Notes: a model not told the origin generated them from the letters alone. Counted from the first letter of the stretch, positions 34,252-44,418 are shown. The stretch: 64,000 nt of DNA from Paenibacillus_AB hodogayensis (GCF_039536325.1 NZ_BAAAYO010000007.1:116986-180985), one strand, 5' to 3'. Program-made: numbers and translations.

Positions 34252-37200
34252 ATGATAACGAAGAAGCGTATTGCCTGGATATGGCTCTTGATTTTTGTGC
34301 TCGTTCAACCCGTGTTCTTCGGAAGAGAGACGATCGGATGGGCCAAAGATGTCGTGAATGATACGTTCGACAATATGGCGGCAGGCAGCGTACCCACAGG
34401 ATGGACGACGGTAACGACAGGCGGGGCGGTTACCGTGGAGAATGTGCCGGATGCGACGAATAGAAGCGCGAGGATCAGCAAAACAAGCTCCGCGAACGAT
34501 GCGTCGGCGACCCGGACTTTCACGCCGTTCAGCGGGACGGCAACGGTGGAAGCGAGGGTGAGGGCTGAACAGACTGCGGGCTGGGTGAATGCGCTATATA
34601 TCGGCAGCTCGAAAGGCAGCTGGGCGGCAAGCATTGTGTTTAATGGCGGGAATATCCAGATCTACAACGGCTCCGTCTCGACGACCGTTCAGGCGGTTAC
34701 CGCCGGCGCCTGGTACGATCTGAAGCTCGTCATGGACACCAATGCGAATACGTTCGACCTATACGTAAACGGCTCGTTGACGAATGCTCAGGTCGGTTTT
34801 CGAAGCCCGGCAACGAATATTTCCAAGCTTACGATCGGAATCGGCAGCGGTCATACGGGCACTTTCTATTTCGATAGTATTAAGGTTTACAAGGCAAACC
34901 CGCAGAACAGCGCCTCGTTTACGTTTAGCGGAGCATCGGGGTATTACGCCGTCAACGTTGCCTATACCGAACCGGGGAGCACCAACAATAGCGAGTTCAC
35001 CCTGAAGCAAAACGGAAAGGAAATCGACTATTGGAAGGGGCAGTACGGCGATGCGGCGTCCCATATCCGCAAAGCGAAAGAGTATTGGTATGTCGGCAAC
35101 GGCGATACATTCGTCGTGGAAGGCGATTTCGATCAGACGGTCGACGTCGATGTTCGGTTTGCCGATGCCGTTCCCCGCGTTCTCGACAGAGGCCATTTGA
35201 TCGACGACAAATATTGGAACAAAGATGCCGAACTTCCGTCTAGCTGGACGGTCGATGAAAGCGGAGGGACGGTACGGATTTTGGATATGCCCGTACTCTC
35301 GTATGGGAAAGCGCTTAAATTCAACGATACGAGCGCTTCTTCCTCCGTCGCTGGACAAAGAAGGTTTTTAAAGCAATCCGCAGGGCAGATTGTGCTGGAA
35401 TACAAATTCATGATGCCGTCCAAAGCCGACGGTGTATCGTGGGAGCTTCGTTCCGGCACGACGACGGCTGTCAAAATCATGACCTCGGGCGGCAATATCG
35501 CCTACGAGGATGCGGGGGGCTCTGCCGTCACTCTGCTTGCGGGCTATAGCGCGAATGTACTGTACGGCGTGAAAGTAGTGGCCGACCTGAATGCTCAAAC
35601 AGCCGATATTTACGTAAACGGGGCGACCTATGCCGCCGACGGCGTGCCTTTCCGCAATGCGGCGGGCGAGTTGGACAACTTCTATGTCCATACATCGGCT
35701 TCGGGCTTGGCAACGATGTATTTGAATGCGGTAGAGCTTTACAAAGGTTATCTCGTCTACGACGATTTCTTGTCCGCGGCGGCGGGCAGCGCCCCTTCTG
35801 TCTGGACGGTGAGCGGCGGGGGAGGCAGCGGAACCGTGGAGACGATTCGAAGCGATCTGCCGCACGAAAACAATTCCTTCCGATTCAACGACACAAGTAC
35901 TTCCGCGAACGTATCGCTTGGCCGAAGCTTCACCGCCCAAGAAGCCAAGATTACCGCCGAATATTCGTTTATGCTGCCCGAGAAGAAAGACGGGATGAAA
36001 GCCGAGCTCCGCAGCGGCGGCGCTTCGGCCGTTACGATAGCCACTTACGGCGGGGATATCGGCTACGAGGATGCGCTTGGAACGTTCGTTTCCGTATGGA
36101 GCAACTATAAAGCGAACGTCTGGTACGATATGCGGGTGGTGGCCAATCCGGTTACGAACAAAGTCGACATCTATGTCAACAAAGTGCTCAAAGCTTCGCA
36201 AGTCTCGTTCCGGAGCGCGGCGGCTAACCTGGACGCCGTTGCTTTCGCCACATCCATGAACGGTACCGGTATATGGTGGGTAGACGATATCGCCGTATTC
36301 GCCGGGGAATACGAGAGTGCCGTGCCCGAACCCGAACCGGTATCCGTCGTATCCCCGTATATCATCGGGGTGCAAGGGTTCGGCGGCTATCGCGAGGGAC
36401 AGCACTTCGGATATGACGCCCTTAAGCCCTACGACAATCGTCTGCCTTTGTACGGCTACTATGAGGACGGCAACCCCGAAGTAGCGGACTGGATGATCAA
36501 GGACATGGTCGAGCACGGCATTTCCTTGTATTACGATTGCTGGTATAGACCGCCCGGAAGCGAAGGCTTCCCGATCAAATCGTCCAGAAACGGAGCATCG
36601 TTGAATGATGGCTTTCTGAACGCCAAATATAAGGATCGGATCCATTTCGCGATTATGTTCGAGAACGGCACGGGCGTCAAAGATGCAGCAGACTTCAAGA
36701 CGAATGTTCTCAATTTCTGGATCGAGCATTATTTCAAAAACCCTTCTTATTTGAAGATCGATAACAAACCCGTTATCGGTGTATATAAATACGACAAGCT
36801 CAATACGGAGCTTGGCGGCAATACGGCGACTGTGTTCGACGAAGTCGAAGCGGCGCTGCGCGCCGAAGGGTTTGACGGAGCGATCTTTATTGCCGAGAAC
36901 CGTGGAACTGCGGCTACGGCCCAAACCATCCGCGATATGGGTTACGACTACACGTATTCGTACACATGGTCTACGGGCGATATGGCGCTGCAGCAAAGTA
37001 GATTGACGACGCAAAAAGGCTGGAACATCATCGATCCGATTCCTGTACTGACCCAAGGCTGGGGCGACGAGCCCTGGGGCGGAAGCCGGAAAACGAACGT
37101 TCCGCTAACCGATTGGGAGGCGGGCTTGACGTGGCTAAGAGACTCGTTCATGCCAGGCTATGCCCCGACTTCTCTGGGCAGCCGGTTGATCCTTCTTGAC

Positions 37201-37371
37201 AACTGGAGCGAGCTGTCGGAAGGCCATACTTTAATGCCGAGCAATTTGGCCGGTTTCGGCTATTTGGACGCGATCCGCCGCGTCTTTACGAACGGCGGCA
37301 GCCATACCGATCTCACCCCCCATGATGCCGGCCTGGGTCCGTACGATCAGCTGACGCCGATTTTGTGGTAA
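34252..37371 (+). CDS. secreted modular protein: three LamG-like repeats plus WbsX/GH99-like domain
   Basis: 1039 residues from ATG 34252 (GGGAG nine bases upstream; ATGs at 34213 and 34234 would lengthen the leader). A signal peptide spans about 1-35. Three jelly-roll modules of roughly 170-190 residues follow (openings NDTFDNMAAGSVPTGWTTV, DDKYWNKDAELPSSWTVDE, YDDFLSAAAGSAPSVWTV), all with a WYD/YGVK..V..N....DIYVN strand pair. The C-terminal about 340 residues resemble WbsX/GH99-like domains: LYGYYEDGNPEVADWMIKDM, HYFKNPSYLKIDNKPVIGVY. Members of that group act on mannose-rich or other glycans. It closes the AraC/GH78 operon. Confidence 0.8.
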   Translation: MITKKRIAWIWLLIFVLVQPVFFGRETIGWAKDVVNDTFDNMAAGSVPTGWTTVTTGGAVTVENVPDATNRSARISKTSSANDASATRTFTPFSGTATVEARVRAEQTAGWVNALYIGSSKGSWAASIVFNGGNIQIYNGSVSTTVQAVTAGAWYDLKLVMDTNANTFDLYVNGSLTNAQVGFRSPATNISKLTIGIGSGHTGTFYFDSIKVYKANPQNSASFTFSGASGYYAVNVAYTEPGSTNNSEFTLKQNGKEIDYWKGQYGDAASHIRKAKEYWYVGNGDTFVVEGDFDQTVDVDVRFADAVPRVLDRGHLIDDKYWNKDAELPSSWTVDESGGTVRILDMPVLSYGKALKFNDTSASSSVAGQRRFLKQSAGQIVLEYKFMMPSKADGVSWELRSGTTTAVKIMTSGGNIAYEDAGGSAVTLLAGYSANVLYGVKVVADLNAQTADIYVNGATYAADGVPFRNAAGELDNFYVHTSASGLATMYLNAVELYKGYLVYDDFLSAAAGSAPSVWTVSGGGGSGTVETIRSDLPHENNSFRFNDTSTSANVSLGRSFTAQEAKITAEYSFMLPEKKDGMKAELRSGGASAVTIATYGGDIGYEDALGTFVSVWSNYKANVWYDMRVVANPVTNKVDIYVNKVLKASQVSFRSAAANLDAVAFATSMNGTGIWWVDDIAVFAGEYESAVPEPEPVSVVSPYIIGVQGFGGYREGQHFGYDALKPYDNRLPLYGYYEDGNPEVADWMIKDMVEHGISLYYDCWYRPPGSEGFPIKSSRNGASLNDGFLNAKYKDRIHFAIMFENGTGVKDAADFKTNVLNFWIEHYFKNPSYLKIDNKPVIGVYKYDKLNTELGGNTATVFDEVEAALRAEGFDGAIFIAENRGTAATAQTIRDMGYDYTYSYTWSTGDMALQQSRLTTQKGWNIIDPIPVLTQGWGDEPWGGSRKTNVPLTDWEAGLTWLRDSFMPGYAPTSLGSRLILLDNWSELSEGHTLMPSNLAGFGYLDAIRRVFTNGGSHTDLTPHDAGLGPYDQLTPILW

Positions 37372-37412
37372 TTTATTAAGGAAAAACGTCGTCGATCCGT
37401 TCATAGGTAAGT

Positions 37413-37446
37413 AGCGTTGGCACAAAAGATGCCGGCGCTTTTTTTA
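37413..37446. terminator. terminator at convergent gene ends
   Basis: AGCGTTGGCA (37413-37422) pairs, with two wobbles, with TGCCGGCGCT (37430-37439), followed by TTTTTT. It serves the plus-strand operon; the minus-strand gene ends at 37444. Confidence 0.7.
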
Positions 37447-38640
37447 TGAGCTGCGTACAGTCAGCGTCGCTTTGGAGGCCATTGTACCGGCGCTGTCCGC
37501 CAGTCGCTCGATTCGGAAGACATGGCAGCTGGCGCTCGGACTGACGGGCTGCGCCGCAACCAGTAGGCTGCCGTCCGGAGACTCCAAGCAAGGCGGTCGC
37601 TCGGCAACGATTTTCAGGGTAAAGAAACTTGGAAGCTGTCGGTTCCACGAATCGAGACGGGAGAAATCGAACCGAACGGCCTCGGCTTCCGTCGATAGGT
37701 CGGTTCCCCAGTGATACAGCAGTTGGGCGTAGCCTTCCGCCGTATTGCGGGCCAGCATGCGATCCGGACGGAGCTCGAATGGTTTCAGATAGGCGACCCA
37801 ACGATCGATGACCTCGCCGTTTCGCGCCGGATCGGGATGCAGCAAGTTCGGCCAGTGAAGTCCAAGTACAGGCCCTTCGATTGCTCTGGTCGCTGCCAGC
37901 GTGGGGTCGGCTTCGTACCAGGGGAGAACTCCGCTTGCTTCGTTGCCCATGGCGGCCCGCCACTCAACGGCGAGTAGCGGTCCGTCAAAGCCAAACCAAG
38001 GCGAGACGAGTCTGCTGCATGAGGGGGCGGATCGTTCGAAGACGGTTGTCAAATACCGAATGCCGTACTCGGCCAAAATATCCGCAAAACCGTCCTTGTC
38101 CTGAAAGCGGTACCGATAGGCGGGAGGCACAAACGATTCCGGAAGCGGCCCCAGCCCGTTCTGCTCCCAAATTGCCGCGCAAGCCTCCAGATGAGCGCGC
38201 ACCTCGGACTCCGGCCGCATCTGTCCGTTGGAATCGAACCATTCCGCGCGAGTCGGTATGCCGTTATCCCAATACTCGTGACAAAGCCCATGTAAAGTCA
38301 ACTCCACTTGCCCGCGATGCTGCCTAAGGAGCTCCGCCGTCTCCTCTAACCAAGGCCCCGTCCAGCGCCGGTTGTCCCAGGCTCCGCCTTGCCACGTTGC
38401 CGAAGGAATCCGGCGCAGCATATTGGTTCGATCCCACTCGCCAAGAATCATGGCGGCTTGGGGACGGATTGACAGCCTGCGGCCCAACTCGATAATGGCC
38501 GCATAATCTTCAATGGTGTGATCCCGCGCCATGCCGGTCCGATACGGTCCTCCCGTCGCATGATCATCCGTTCCCGACCACCAGCCGACATCGTCAATTA
38601 CGACTTGAACGGCCATGGGAATGTGTGCTTGCAGAAGCAT
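37444..38640 (-). CDS. polysaccharide-deacetylase-like (NodB-fold) protein
   Basis: 398 residues from ATG 38640 (GGAAGGAATG upstream). The N-terminal 250 residues open with VQVVIDDVGWWSGTDDH, and have AMILGEWDRTN, VELTLHGLCHEYWD and a later FVPPAYRYRF, which follow the order of metal and catalytic motifs in DUF2334/NodB-type deacetylases (D-D, H-x-x-x-H, then R/P strand). The C-terminal 130 residues form an extra beta domain. No signal peptide is visible. It stands alone on the minus strand inside the polysaccharide region; the exact activity is uncertain. Confidence 0.65.
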   Translation of the reverse strand: MLLQAHIPMAVQVVIDDVGWWSGTDDHATGGPYRTGMARDHTIEDYAAIIELGRRLSIRPQAAMILGEWDRTNMLRRIPSATWQGGAWDNRRWTGPWLEETAELLRQHRGQVELTLHGLCHEYWDNGIPTRAEWFDSNGQMRPESEVRAHLEACAAIWEQNGLGPLPESFVPPAYRYRFQDKDGFADILAEYGIRYLTTVFERSAPSCSRLVSPWFGFDGPLLAVEWRAAMGNEASGVLPWYEADPTLAATRAIEGPVLGLHWPNLLHPDPARNGEVIDRWVAYLKPFELRPDRMLARNTAEGYAQLLYHWGTDLSTEAEAVRFDFSRLDSWNRQLPSFFTLKIVAERPPCLESPDGSLLVAAQPVSPSASCHVFRIERLADSAGTMASKATLTVRSS

Positions 38641-39091
38641 ATCATCATTCCTTCCTTTTACTATCCTTGCGTAGCCTCATATCGGCATACCCGACTCGTC
38701 TCGACCATGTGTAACCGGACACACCCGAATTGGACCCATGCGGTCGAATTAAAAAACGTGATCAATGTCTTTTCCAATGGCTGGTTTCGGTCGCCCCCGG
38801 ACTTAAGGTTCTTATTGTGCATAATTAGATTATATGATACATTATATATAATTTAAAGGTAGTATATATAATTTTTTGGCATTAAAAGCCTCGAATAACA
38901 ATCAAAGGGGGTGAGTGCGACTCGGAATCGGAAACGGGAAGGAAGACTGCCAGAAGGGAACAGAGAGCTTTATTAGAGGAAGGGGATCTCCTCTAGGCAA
39001 GATAAACGCCATGCCATATCCGTATAGTAAACGATTACTGCTATCATTCCCGGCACAAGCTGAAAACCATGAACAATTGGGAGGAATGAAC
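38641..39091. promoter_or_regulatory. AT-rich divergent regulatory region with 20-bp spaced direct repeats
   Basis: The gap between the deacetylase-like gene and the second Tat beta-helix gene holds no supported gene. TATATATAATTT occurs at 38843-38854 and again at 38863-38874, exactly 20 bp apart, so both copies face the same side of the helix. The region around is strongly AT-rich and could hold the promoter of the downstream operon (for example TAGATTATATGATACATTAT upstream of the repeats). No matching regulator gene is next to it. Confidence 0.45.
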
Positions 39092-41275
39092 ATGGATTCG
39101 AACAAGCGAGTCGAGCACGTCAACTTAGAGAAGCACGGCACAGGTGCAGAGGCGAATCAGGCGCAAGCCGAAGCGAACGCGAAGATTAGCCGCAGACAAA
39201 TGTTGACGTCGATCGGCGTGACCGGCGTTGCCGTAGCCTCCGGTACGCTGATTGCGGGATTGGCAGATGCTATCGATAGGGGGCCTTCCGTACAAAACGC
39301 TGTTTATGGGGAAGGCTGCGTTCCGAATATCGACTCCGATTGCGTTGACTACCATGTCTCGGAAGGATTGCCGGAACGGACAGTCGGCCAGAAGCTGCGT
39401 GAGTGCGTCAGTGTGCTCGACTTCGGCGCGAAGGGTGACGGGGTGACGGACGATTCCGCGGCAATCGCGGCGGCGCTGGAATACTGCAACTCCAAAAGGA
39501 ACAATACCGTGAACCCCGTATATCAATCCCCCGGGGCAAAGCTGATCATCCCTCCAGGCACCTATGCGGTCAGCCAATCGTTTACGGTATTTTGTCATTT
39601 GGAAGCTCGCGGCGCCGTGTTCAAATATCCGGACAGCTTTGCCGCTACCGCGATCACCATCGGCGGAACGGATGCCAATCACTGCCTGATCGACGCCATT
39701 ATTACGTTGCCGGATTTGATCAAGCCGCTGAATCTGACCTTGACGGCAGGAAGCAAGGCGCTCCGCGTCTGCAACGTGTGGAGCTCCGACCTTTACCCGG
39801 GTCGCATCTATTATTTCGAGACAGGACAGCATTACGATGCCAACGGTCGCGGGAATTTATCGAACCGGATCTATGGCGGGTTTATCCAAAACTGTAAAGT
39901 TGCCTATTTGATTCAACCGACAGGTCCGATCAATGCTTCATTTTGCAATGAGCTGGACTTTTTTGGAGGGGAAATTCAACAGGTCGGTACGATGTACGGG
40001 GTCCGGACGCCGGGATGGAGACACGTCGTTCTGTACGGCACCGGTGTGTCCACGGTAACCAACATCCGATTCAGAGGGACCAGTCTGGAAGGATATACAA
40101 GCGAATACCACGTTTATGCAAATGGCGCCCAATACTGCCTCTTCGACCGATGCCGCTGGGAATCGGGACTGGTGCCCGACCTAGCTCCCGGCACTAAAGG
40201 CAACTTTTTCGACTCGGCCGCTTCGCCAAGTCCTGCGAACACCTTTACCCAGCCTTTATACCGTACGTTCAATAATGGGGATAAAATCGTACTGGGAGCG
40301 CTTACGGCCCCGGTCGGCTTGGCCAACGGGGAAGCTTACTACGTTATCAACTCGACGGGGGCGGGCGGTACGTTTCAACTATCGACATCGCCGAGCGATA
40401 CGGTTCCCCGGGCGTTTACGACTGTCGGCAATACGGTGCGGTTTACGCTTCCGGTACGGTTCTATTTCGACGGTCCAGCGGGCTATTACCAGGCCAGCAA
40501 CAACGAGATCATCGGTGGCACCTATGCGTTTCCGAACGCGCAGGAAGTGATCTATAAGGGGCCGCTTGCTTCCAATAATCAGCTTCGCACGATCGGCCAG
40601 CGGTTCGTGATCGATCAGTCGAAGACAACCGATTTCGGTACGCTCGCGTTGTCCAATACGGCAGGAGCAAATTTGAATGCGCTTACGGTTTATGCTCAGG
40701 AGCCGTACTCCGACCCGATCAAATGGAGAATGGGCATTACCGCAGGCGGCAAGCTGAGGTGGAATGGGACGAGTGCCGGTCAGTTCGGAACCGATCAGCA
40801 AAATTTCGGCCCAGCCGATCCGGGAACGCTGCACCAAAGCATTTCGTTCGATTCGGCCAGCTTGATCCAAAATACGAACACGAACGGAGGCGTGTCCGCA
40901 AGCTCCCAGTTCCAGGCGAAAGCAGGTCCGACTTCCTCCAATCTGGGCAGCGCATCGTTCGGCTATTTCCCTGCCGCGAACTCGACTTTGGGCGCTTTTG
41001 CCTCGGGCAACGTCGTGATTCAAGGTACCGGGACGGGAACGGAAATACCGAAGGGCATCCTATGCTATGCGCCCGCAGCGGAGGCACAGTTCGGCATTTA
41101 TATGGGCGGTTCGTCGCCCAACATGACGGTCGACAAAACGCACGGGATGTTCATCGCCGATGTGGCCGAAGAACCTGTCGACAATCCGTCGGGAGGGGTG
41201 TATGTATACGTGCACGAAGGAGCGCTCAAAGTCCGCGGCGCGAACGGCACCGTGACGACGATTGCTCCGGCATAA
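39092..41275 (+). CDS. Tat-exported beta-helix protein, tailspike-like (paralogue 2 of 3)
   Basis: 727 residues from ATG 39092, seven bases after GGGAGGA; ATG 39086 is too close to the site. A long polar N-region precedes the twin-arginine motif (ISRRQMLTSIG, about residues 32-42) and a hydrophobic segment. Then NAVYGEG, a phage-tailspike-like junction VGQKLRECVSVLDFGAKGDG and VTDDSAAIAAALEY, and beta-helix rungs to about residue 400. A C-terminal part with small beta domains ends GALKVRGANGTVTTIAP, as in phage or exosporium surface proteins. Polysaccharide binding or lysis is inferred. It starts an operon with a binding lipoprotein and a broken hydrolase. Confidence 0.82.
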   Translation: MDSNKRVEHVNLEKHGTGAEANQAQAEANAKISRRQMLTSIGVTGVAVASGTLIAGLADAIDRGPSVQNAVYGEGCVPNIDSDCVDYHVSEGLPERTVGQKLRECVSVLDFGAKGDGVTDDSAAIAAALEYCNSKRNNTVNPVYQSPGAKLIIPPGTYAVSQSFTVFCHLEARGAVFKYPDSFAATAITIGGTDANHCLIDAIITLPDLIKPLNLTLTAGSKALRVCNVWSSDLYPGRIYYFETGQHYDANGRGNLSNRIYGGFIQNCKVAYLIQPTGPINASFCNELDFFGGEIQQVGTMYGVRTPGWRHVVLYGTGVSTVTNIRFRGTSLEGYTSEYHVYANGAQYCLFDRCRWESGLVPDLAPGTKGNFFDSAASPSPANTFTQPLYRTFNNGDKIVLGALTAPVGLANGEAYYVINSTGAGGTFQLSTSPSDTVPRAFTTVGNTVRFTLPVRFYFDGPAGYYQASNNEIIGGTYAFPNAQEVIYKGPLASNNQLRTIGQRFVIDQSKTTDFGTLALSNTAGANLNALTVYAQEPYSDPIKWRMGITAGGKLRWNGTSAGQFGTDQQNFGPADPGTLHQSISFDSASLIQNTNTNGGVSASSQFQAKAGPTSSNLGSASFGYFPAANSTLGAFASGNVVIQGTGTGTEIPKGILCYAPAAEAQFGIYMGGSSPNMTVDKTHGMFIADVAEEPVDNPSGGVYVYVHEGALKVRGANGTVTTIAPA

Positions 41276-41342
41276 GCTTAGCCTTTTTACGCTCGCGCAA
41301 AAAGCAATCGATTTCCGATAAATATTGAGTAGGTGGTGACAC

Positions 41343-42674
41343 TTGTTGAGAACATCGTCGCTTTATACAACAGCGGCCATATTGTCGCTATCCATATTGC
41401 TCGGCGCCTGCGGGGGGAACAAGGAACCGGCTTCCCCGGAAGCGAAGGCGGAGCAGCCGAAGACCGAGAATCCGAAGATCGAGAGTCCGAAGCCCGCCAC
41501 GGTTAAAATTGCCCAACGCCACCTGACCGAGGAAGAATTCAAACGATTTATCGTCGAGCCGGTCAAGAAAAAGTATCCGCATCTCACGGTACAATGGGTC
41601 GATTCGTCCAAAACATCCTTGGCCAATATGGCAGCCTCCAAGGAAATTCCCGACATCAGCGTCGACTATCCGCTCGCGTTGACCCAACTGCTCGATATGA
41701 AGGTCGAATTCAATATGGAAGATGTGATCAAAAGCTCAAAATTCGATCTGAACCGAATTCGTCCGGAATTTCTGGAATCGATCAAGACTGCCAGCGGCTT
41801 GAATCAGTTGATCGGTCTTCCCGTCTACAACAACTCGTTCGCCTTGTTCTACAACAAGGACTTGTTCGACAAAATGGGCGTACCGTATCCGAAGGACGGC
41901 ATGACGTGGGAAGACGCGCGCGCCATCGCAGCGAAAATGACGCGAACCGAGGGAGGCGTCCAATACTGGGGGCTGTATCCGGGGGAACTGTTTCGCGGGG
42001 CGTATCAGCTCGGTCTGCCGTTTATCGACTTCGCGGGCAAGAAAGGCGCCTTGCAGACGGATGGCTGGAAGCAGCTGTTCGAGATGTGGTCCGGCCTGTA
42101 CAACATTTCCGGTGCGACGACTATACTGGCAAGCGATCCGCCGACGCAAGCGACGCAAGCGTTCCTGAAAGGGGAGGTAGGCATGCTGGCCGGGCATTCC
42201 GCGACACTGCAAAGCTTGAAAACCGTGAAAAACTTCAATTGGGACGTCGTCGCCTATCCGGTCAATCCGAAAGCGCCCGGAACCGGGCAGCGGGTCGATT
42301 CCCTCGTTTTCTCGATCACGAATGCAAGTCCTAACAAAGAGGCGGCGTTCCAAGTGATTGAAACCTTATTGTCGAACGAAGTACAGACGGATCTATCCCG
42401 ATATGCGAGAGTATCCGTACTGAAGGACGAGAAGGTGCAGCAGGCGTTCGGCCAAGATTCGGCGGAATATCAATCCAAGAACGTAATCGCGATGACGAAG
42501 CCGAAACTAGCCGTGATTCAACCGTTCAAATACAAGTTCCCGGCCGAAACGAACCCCGCCGTACTCGTATCGAAGGCGTTCCAAGACGTGGTCACGACCG
42601 GGAAAGACATCAACACGGCGCTGAGGGAAGCGGACGAGAAGCTGACGAAGGCGATTCAGGAACTGGATAGATAA
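41343..42674 (+). CDS. orphan extracellular solute-binding lipoprotein (paralogue 3 of 4)
   Basis: 443 residues; start TTG 41343 (or TTG 41346), four bases after AGGTGGTG. Lipobox LLGAC, cysteine near residue 23, followed by a proline- and lysine-rich linker. Family marks: FYNKDLFDKMGVPYPKDGMT, RTEGGVQYWGLYPG, and C-terminal KDINTALREADEKLTKAIQE. It follows the second Tat beta-helix gene by 67 bases. No permease genes are near. Confidence 0.88.
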   Translation: MLRTSSLYTTAAILSLSILLGACGGNKEPASPEAKAEQPKTENPKIESPKPATVKIAQRHLTEEEFKRFIVEPVKKKYPHLTVQWVDSSKTSLANMAASKEIPDISVDYPLALTQLLDMKVEFNMEDVIKSSKFDLNRIRPEFLESIKTASGLNQLIGLPVYNNSFALFYNKDLFDKMGVPYPKDGMTWEDARAIAAKMTRTEGGVQYWGLYPGELFRGAYQLGLPFIDFAGKKGALQTDGWKQLFEMWSGLYNISGATTILASDPPTQATQAFLKGEVGMLAGHSATLQSLKTVKNFNWDVVAYPVNPKAPGTGQRVDSLVFSITNASPNKEAAFQVIETLLSNEVQTDLSRYARVSVLKDEKVQQAFGQDSAEYQSKNVIAMTKPKLAVIQPFKYKFPAETNPAVLVSKAFQDVVTTGKDINTALREADEKLTKAIQELDR

Positions 42675-42698
42675 GGGGAACGAAGGAGGGAATCGGCA

Positions 42699-44355
42699 AT
42701 GGGGAATGATTTGTACAGACGAACGTTTCGACGGGGGTTGTTCGATTTTCACGCGGGCGAAGCCGTTCCGGAAGTAGAGCTGAATGTGGCCGACTATTTT
42801 GCGCAGGCGGCCCAGGCAGGCATCCAGACGATCACGTTCATGACGAAGGACGCCTTTGGCAATAGTTATTTCAACACGCGGATCGGTCACAAAAATGCAA
42901 GGATCAAGGGCTTTGCTGGTCGGTTGGAATCATGCCGGAGATCCTCGGTTCGGTCAAGTGGAGGCAGATCGGTATGCGGATTATTTTACGTCCGAATTTC
43001 ATCCCCCGCAATACGCTTACGGGAGCTTGCTGGCAAGATGGAAGCGTTCGTTCGGCAAGCCTTTCGAGCTGATGATGCCGAGCGAGATGGGCAGCTGGGG
43101 GGAGTGGACGGTCGCGCCGGCCGCAACGCTCAGGACGACGGCCGCGATCGCCGTCGCGAACGGCGGGTCGATCAGTTTCGGCCATGTCGCTTATCCCTCG
43201 GGATTTATGCGGGGACAAGTGCCGGAAGCAGTCATGAACGCAATCGGCGAATCCAACGCATGGGTCCAATCGCTCGAGCCCTGGTTGACTGGAGCTGAAA
43301 GCGTGCCGATGGTCGCCGTCCTTTATTCGATAGAGAGCAAACGAATGCTCGAAGCGTCCGCTCTATCGGGTCCGGCCGACGACCCGCATTTGCAAGGGAT
43401 TCATCGGATATTGACGGAAGGGCATATTCACTTCGATATTATCGACGAAACGACGCTGTTGAGCCGAATCGATAGCTACCAGCTGCTTATTTTGCCCGAT
43501 CAGGCTTATATCAGCGATCCGGTCGAGCAGCGGATACGGGAATTCGTCAGGGGAGGAGGACGATTGCTGGCCTCGAACCGCTCATCGCTGTATGACGCTG
43601 CCGGAGAGCGAAGGCCGGATTTCGGCTTGGCGGACGTACTCGGCATCGGATTCGGAGATGTGTCCCGCTACAGTGTGTCCTACTTTTATCCGATTGACGC
43701 GGCGATAGCCGAAGCGATACCGGACATGCCGATCCTGCTGAAAGACCCGGCTCACAAAGCGCTCCGGATTGAGGCGAAGGAAGGCTCGGACGTATGGGCC
43801 AGGTTCACGGACCCCGCGTTGGAGGCAAAGACGCATCGTCACGTCTACCATCAGCACGCGCACCCGGCTCATCCGACGCCGCATCCGGCCGTCGTTGCCC
43901 ATACATACGGCAAAGGAGCGAGCCTATACGTGTCCGGCCCGATCGAATCCGCGTATTGGAGAACGGGTTCGCCTTGGTTGCGAACGCTTTACCTGAACGG
44001 GCTGCGCAGGCTTTATCCCGATCCGTTCGTAAAGGTCGACGCTCCCCTCTCGGTAGAAGTCAACGCGATGCGCCAGTCTTCCCGTATCGTGATCCATTTT
44101 ACAAATGTCCGGGAAGATAAAGCGGCGGGCTCGAAGACATTCATCGAGGAGATTGTGCCGGCTGGACAAATCGAGGCCGTCGTCAGAGCGTCAGCCGATC
44201 GCGTATATGTCGTTCCGGGGAACACCGAGCTGTCCTTCGTCAAGGAGGAAGGTCAAATCCGCTTTGTCCTCCCGGAAATCGGTCTGCACGCCGCCGTTAT
44301 CCTGGAAGGTACGGATGTGAAGGAGCTCGTCGAGAATGCCGGTAAAGAAAGCTGA
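42699..44355 (+). pseudogene. glycoside-hydrolase-like gene with large internal deletion and frameshift
   Basis: The start ATG 42699 has a strong GAAGGAGG site and reads MGNDLYRRTFRRGLFDFHAG then QAAQAGIQTITFMTKDAFGN, the opening of GH29/GH42-like TIM-barrel enzymes that act on fucosylated or galactosylated glycans. At about 42893-42905 the sense frame switches: the following frame reads GDPRFGQVEADRYADYFTSE, WGEWTVAP, VANGGSISFGH and a GH42-trimerisation-like part to the stop at 44355. Roughly 250 residues with the catalytic barrel that homologues have between these parts are missing. The 3' part (about 480 codons) stays open, so the event is probably recent. Confidence 0.65.
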
Positions 44356-44391
44356 ACGAATGAAAGCAGAATGAATGCTGAACAAAATGAA

Positions 44392-44418
44392 AGCCCAATG
44401 CGAATTGGGCTTTTTTTT
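44392..44418 (+). terminator. rho-independent terminator
   Basis: AGCCCAAT (44392-44399) and ATTGGGCT (44404-44411) with eight T residues; ends the beta-helix / lipoprotein / hydrolase operon. Confidence 0.9.

Noticed and set aside
35368..37056. 562-codon minus-strand frame opposite the LamG/WbsX gene
   Set aside because: Same reason; the plus-strand protein has coherent repeats and domains.
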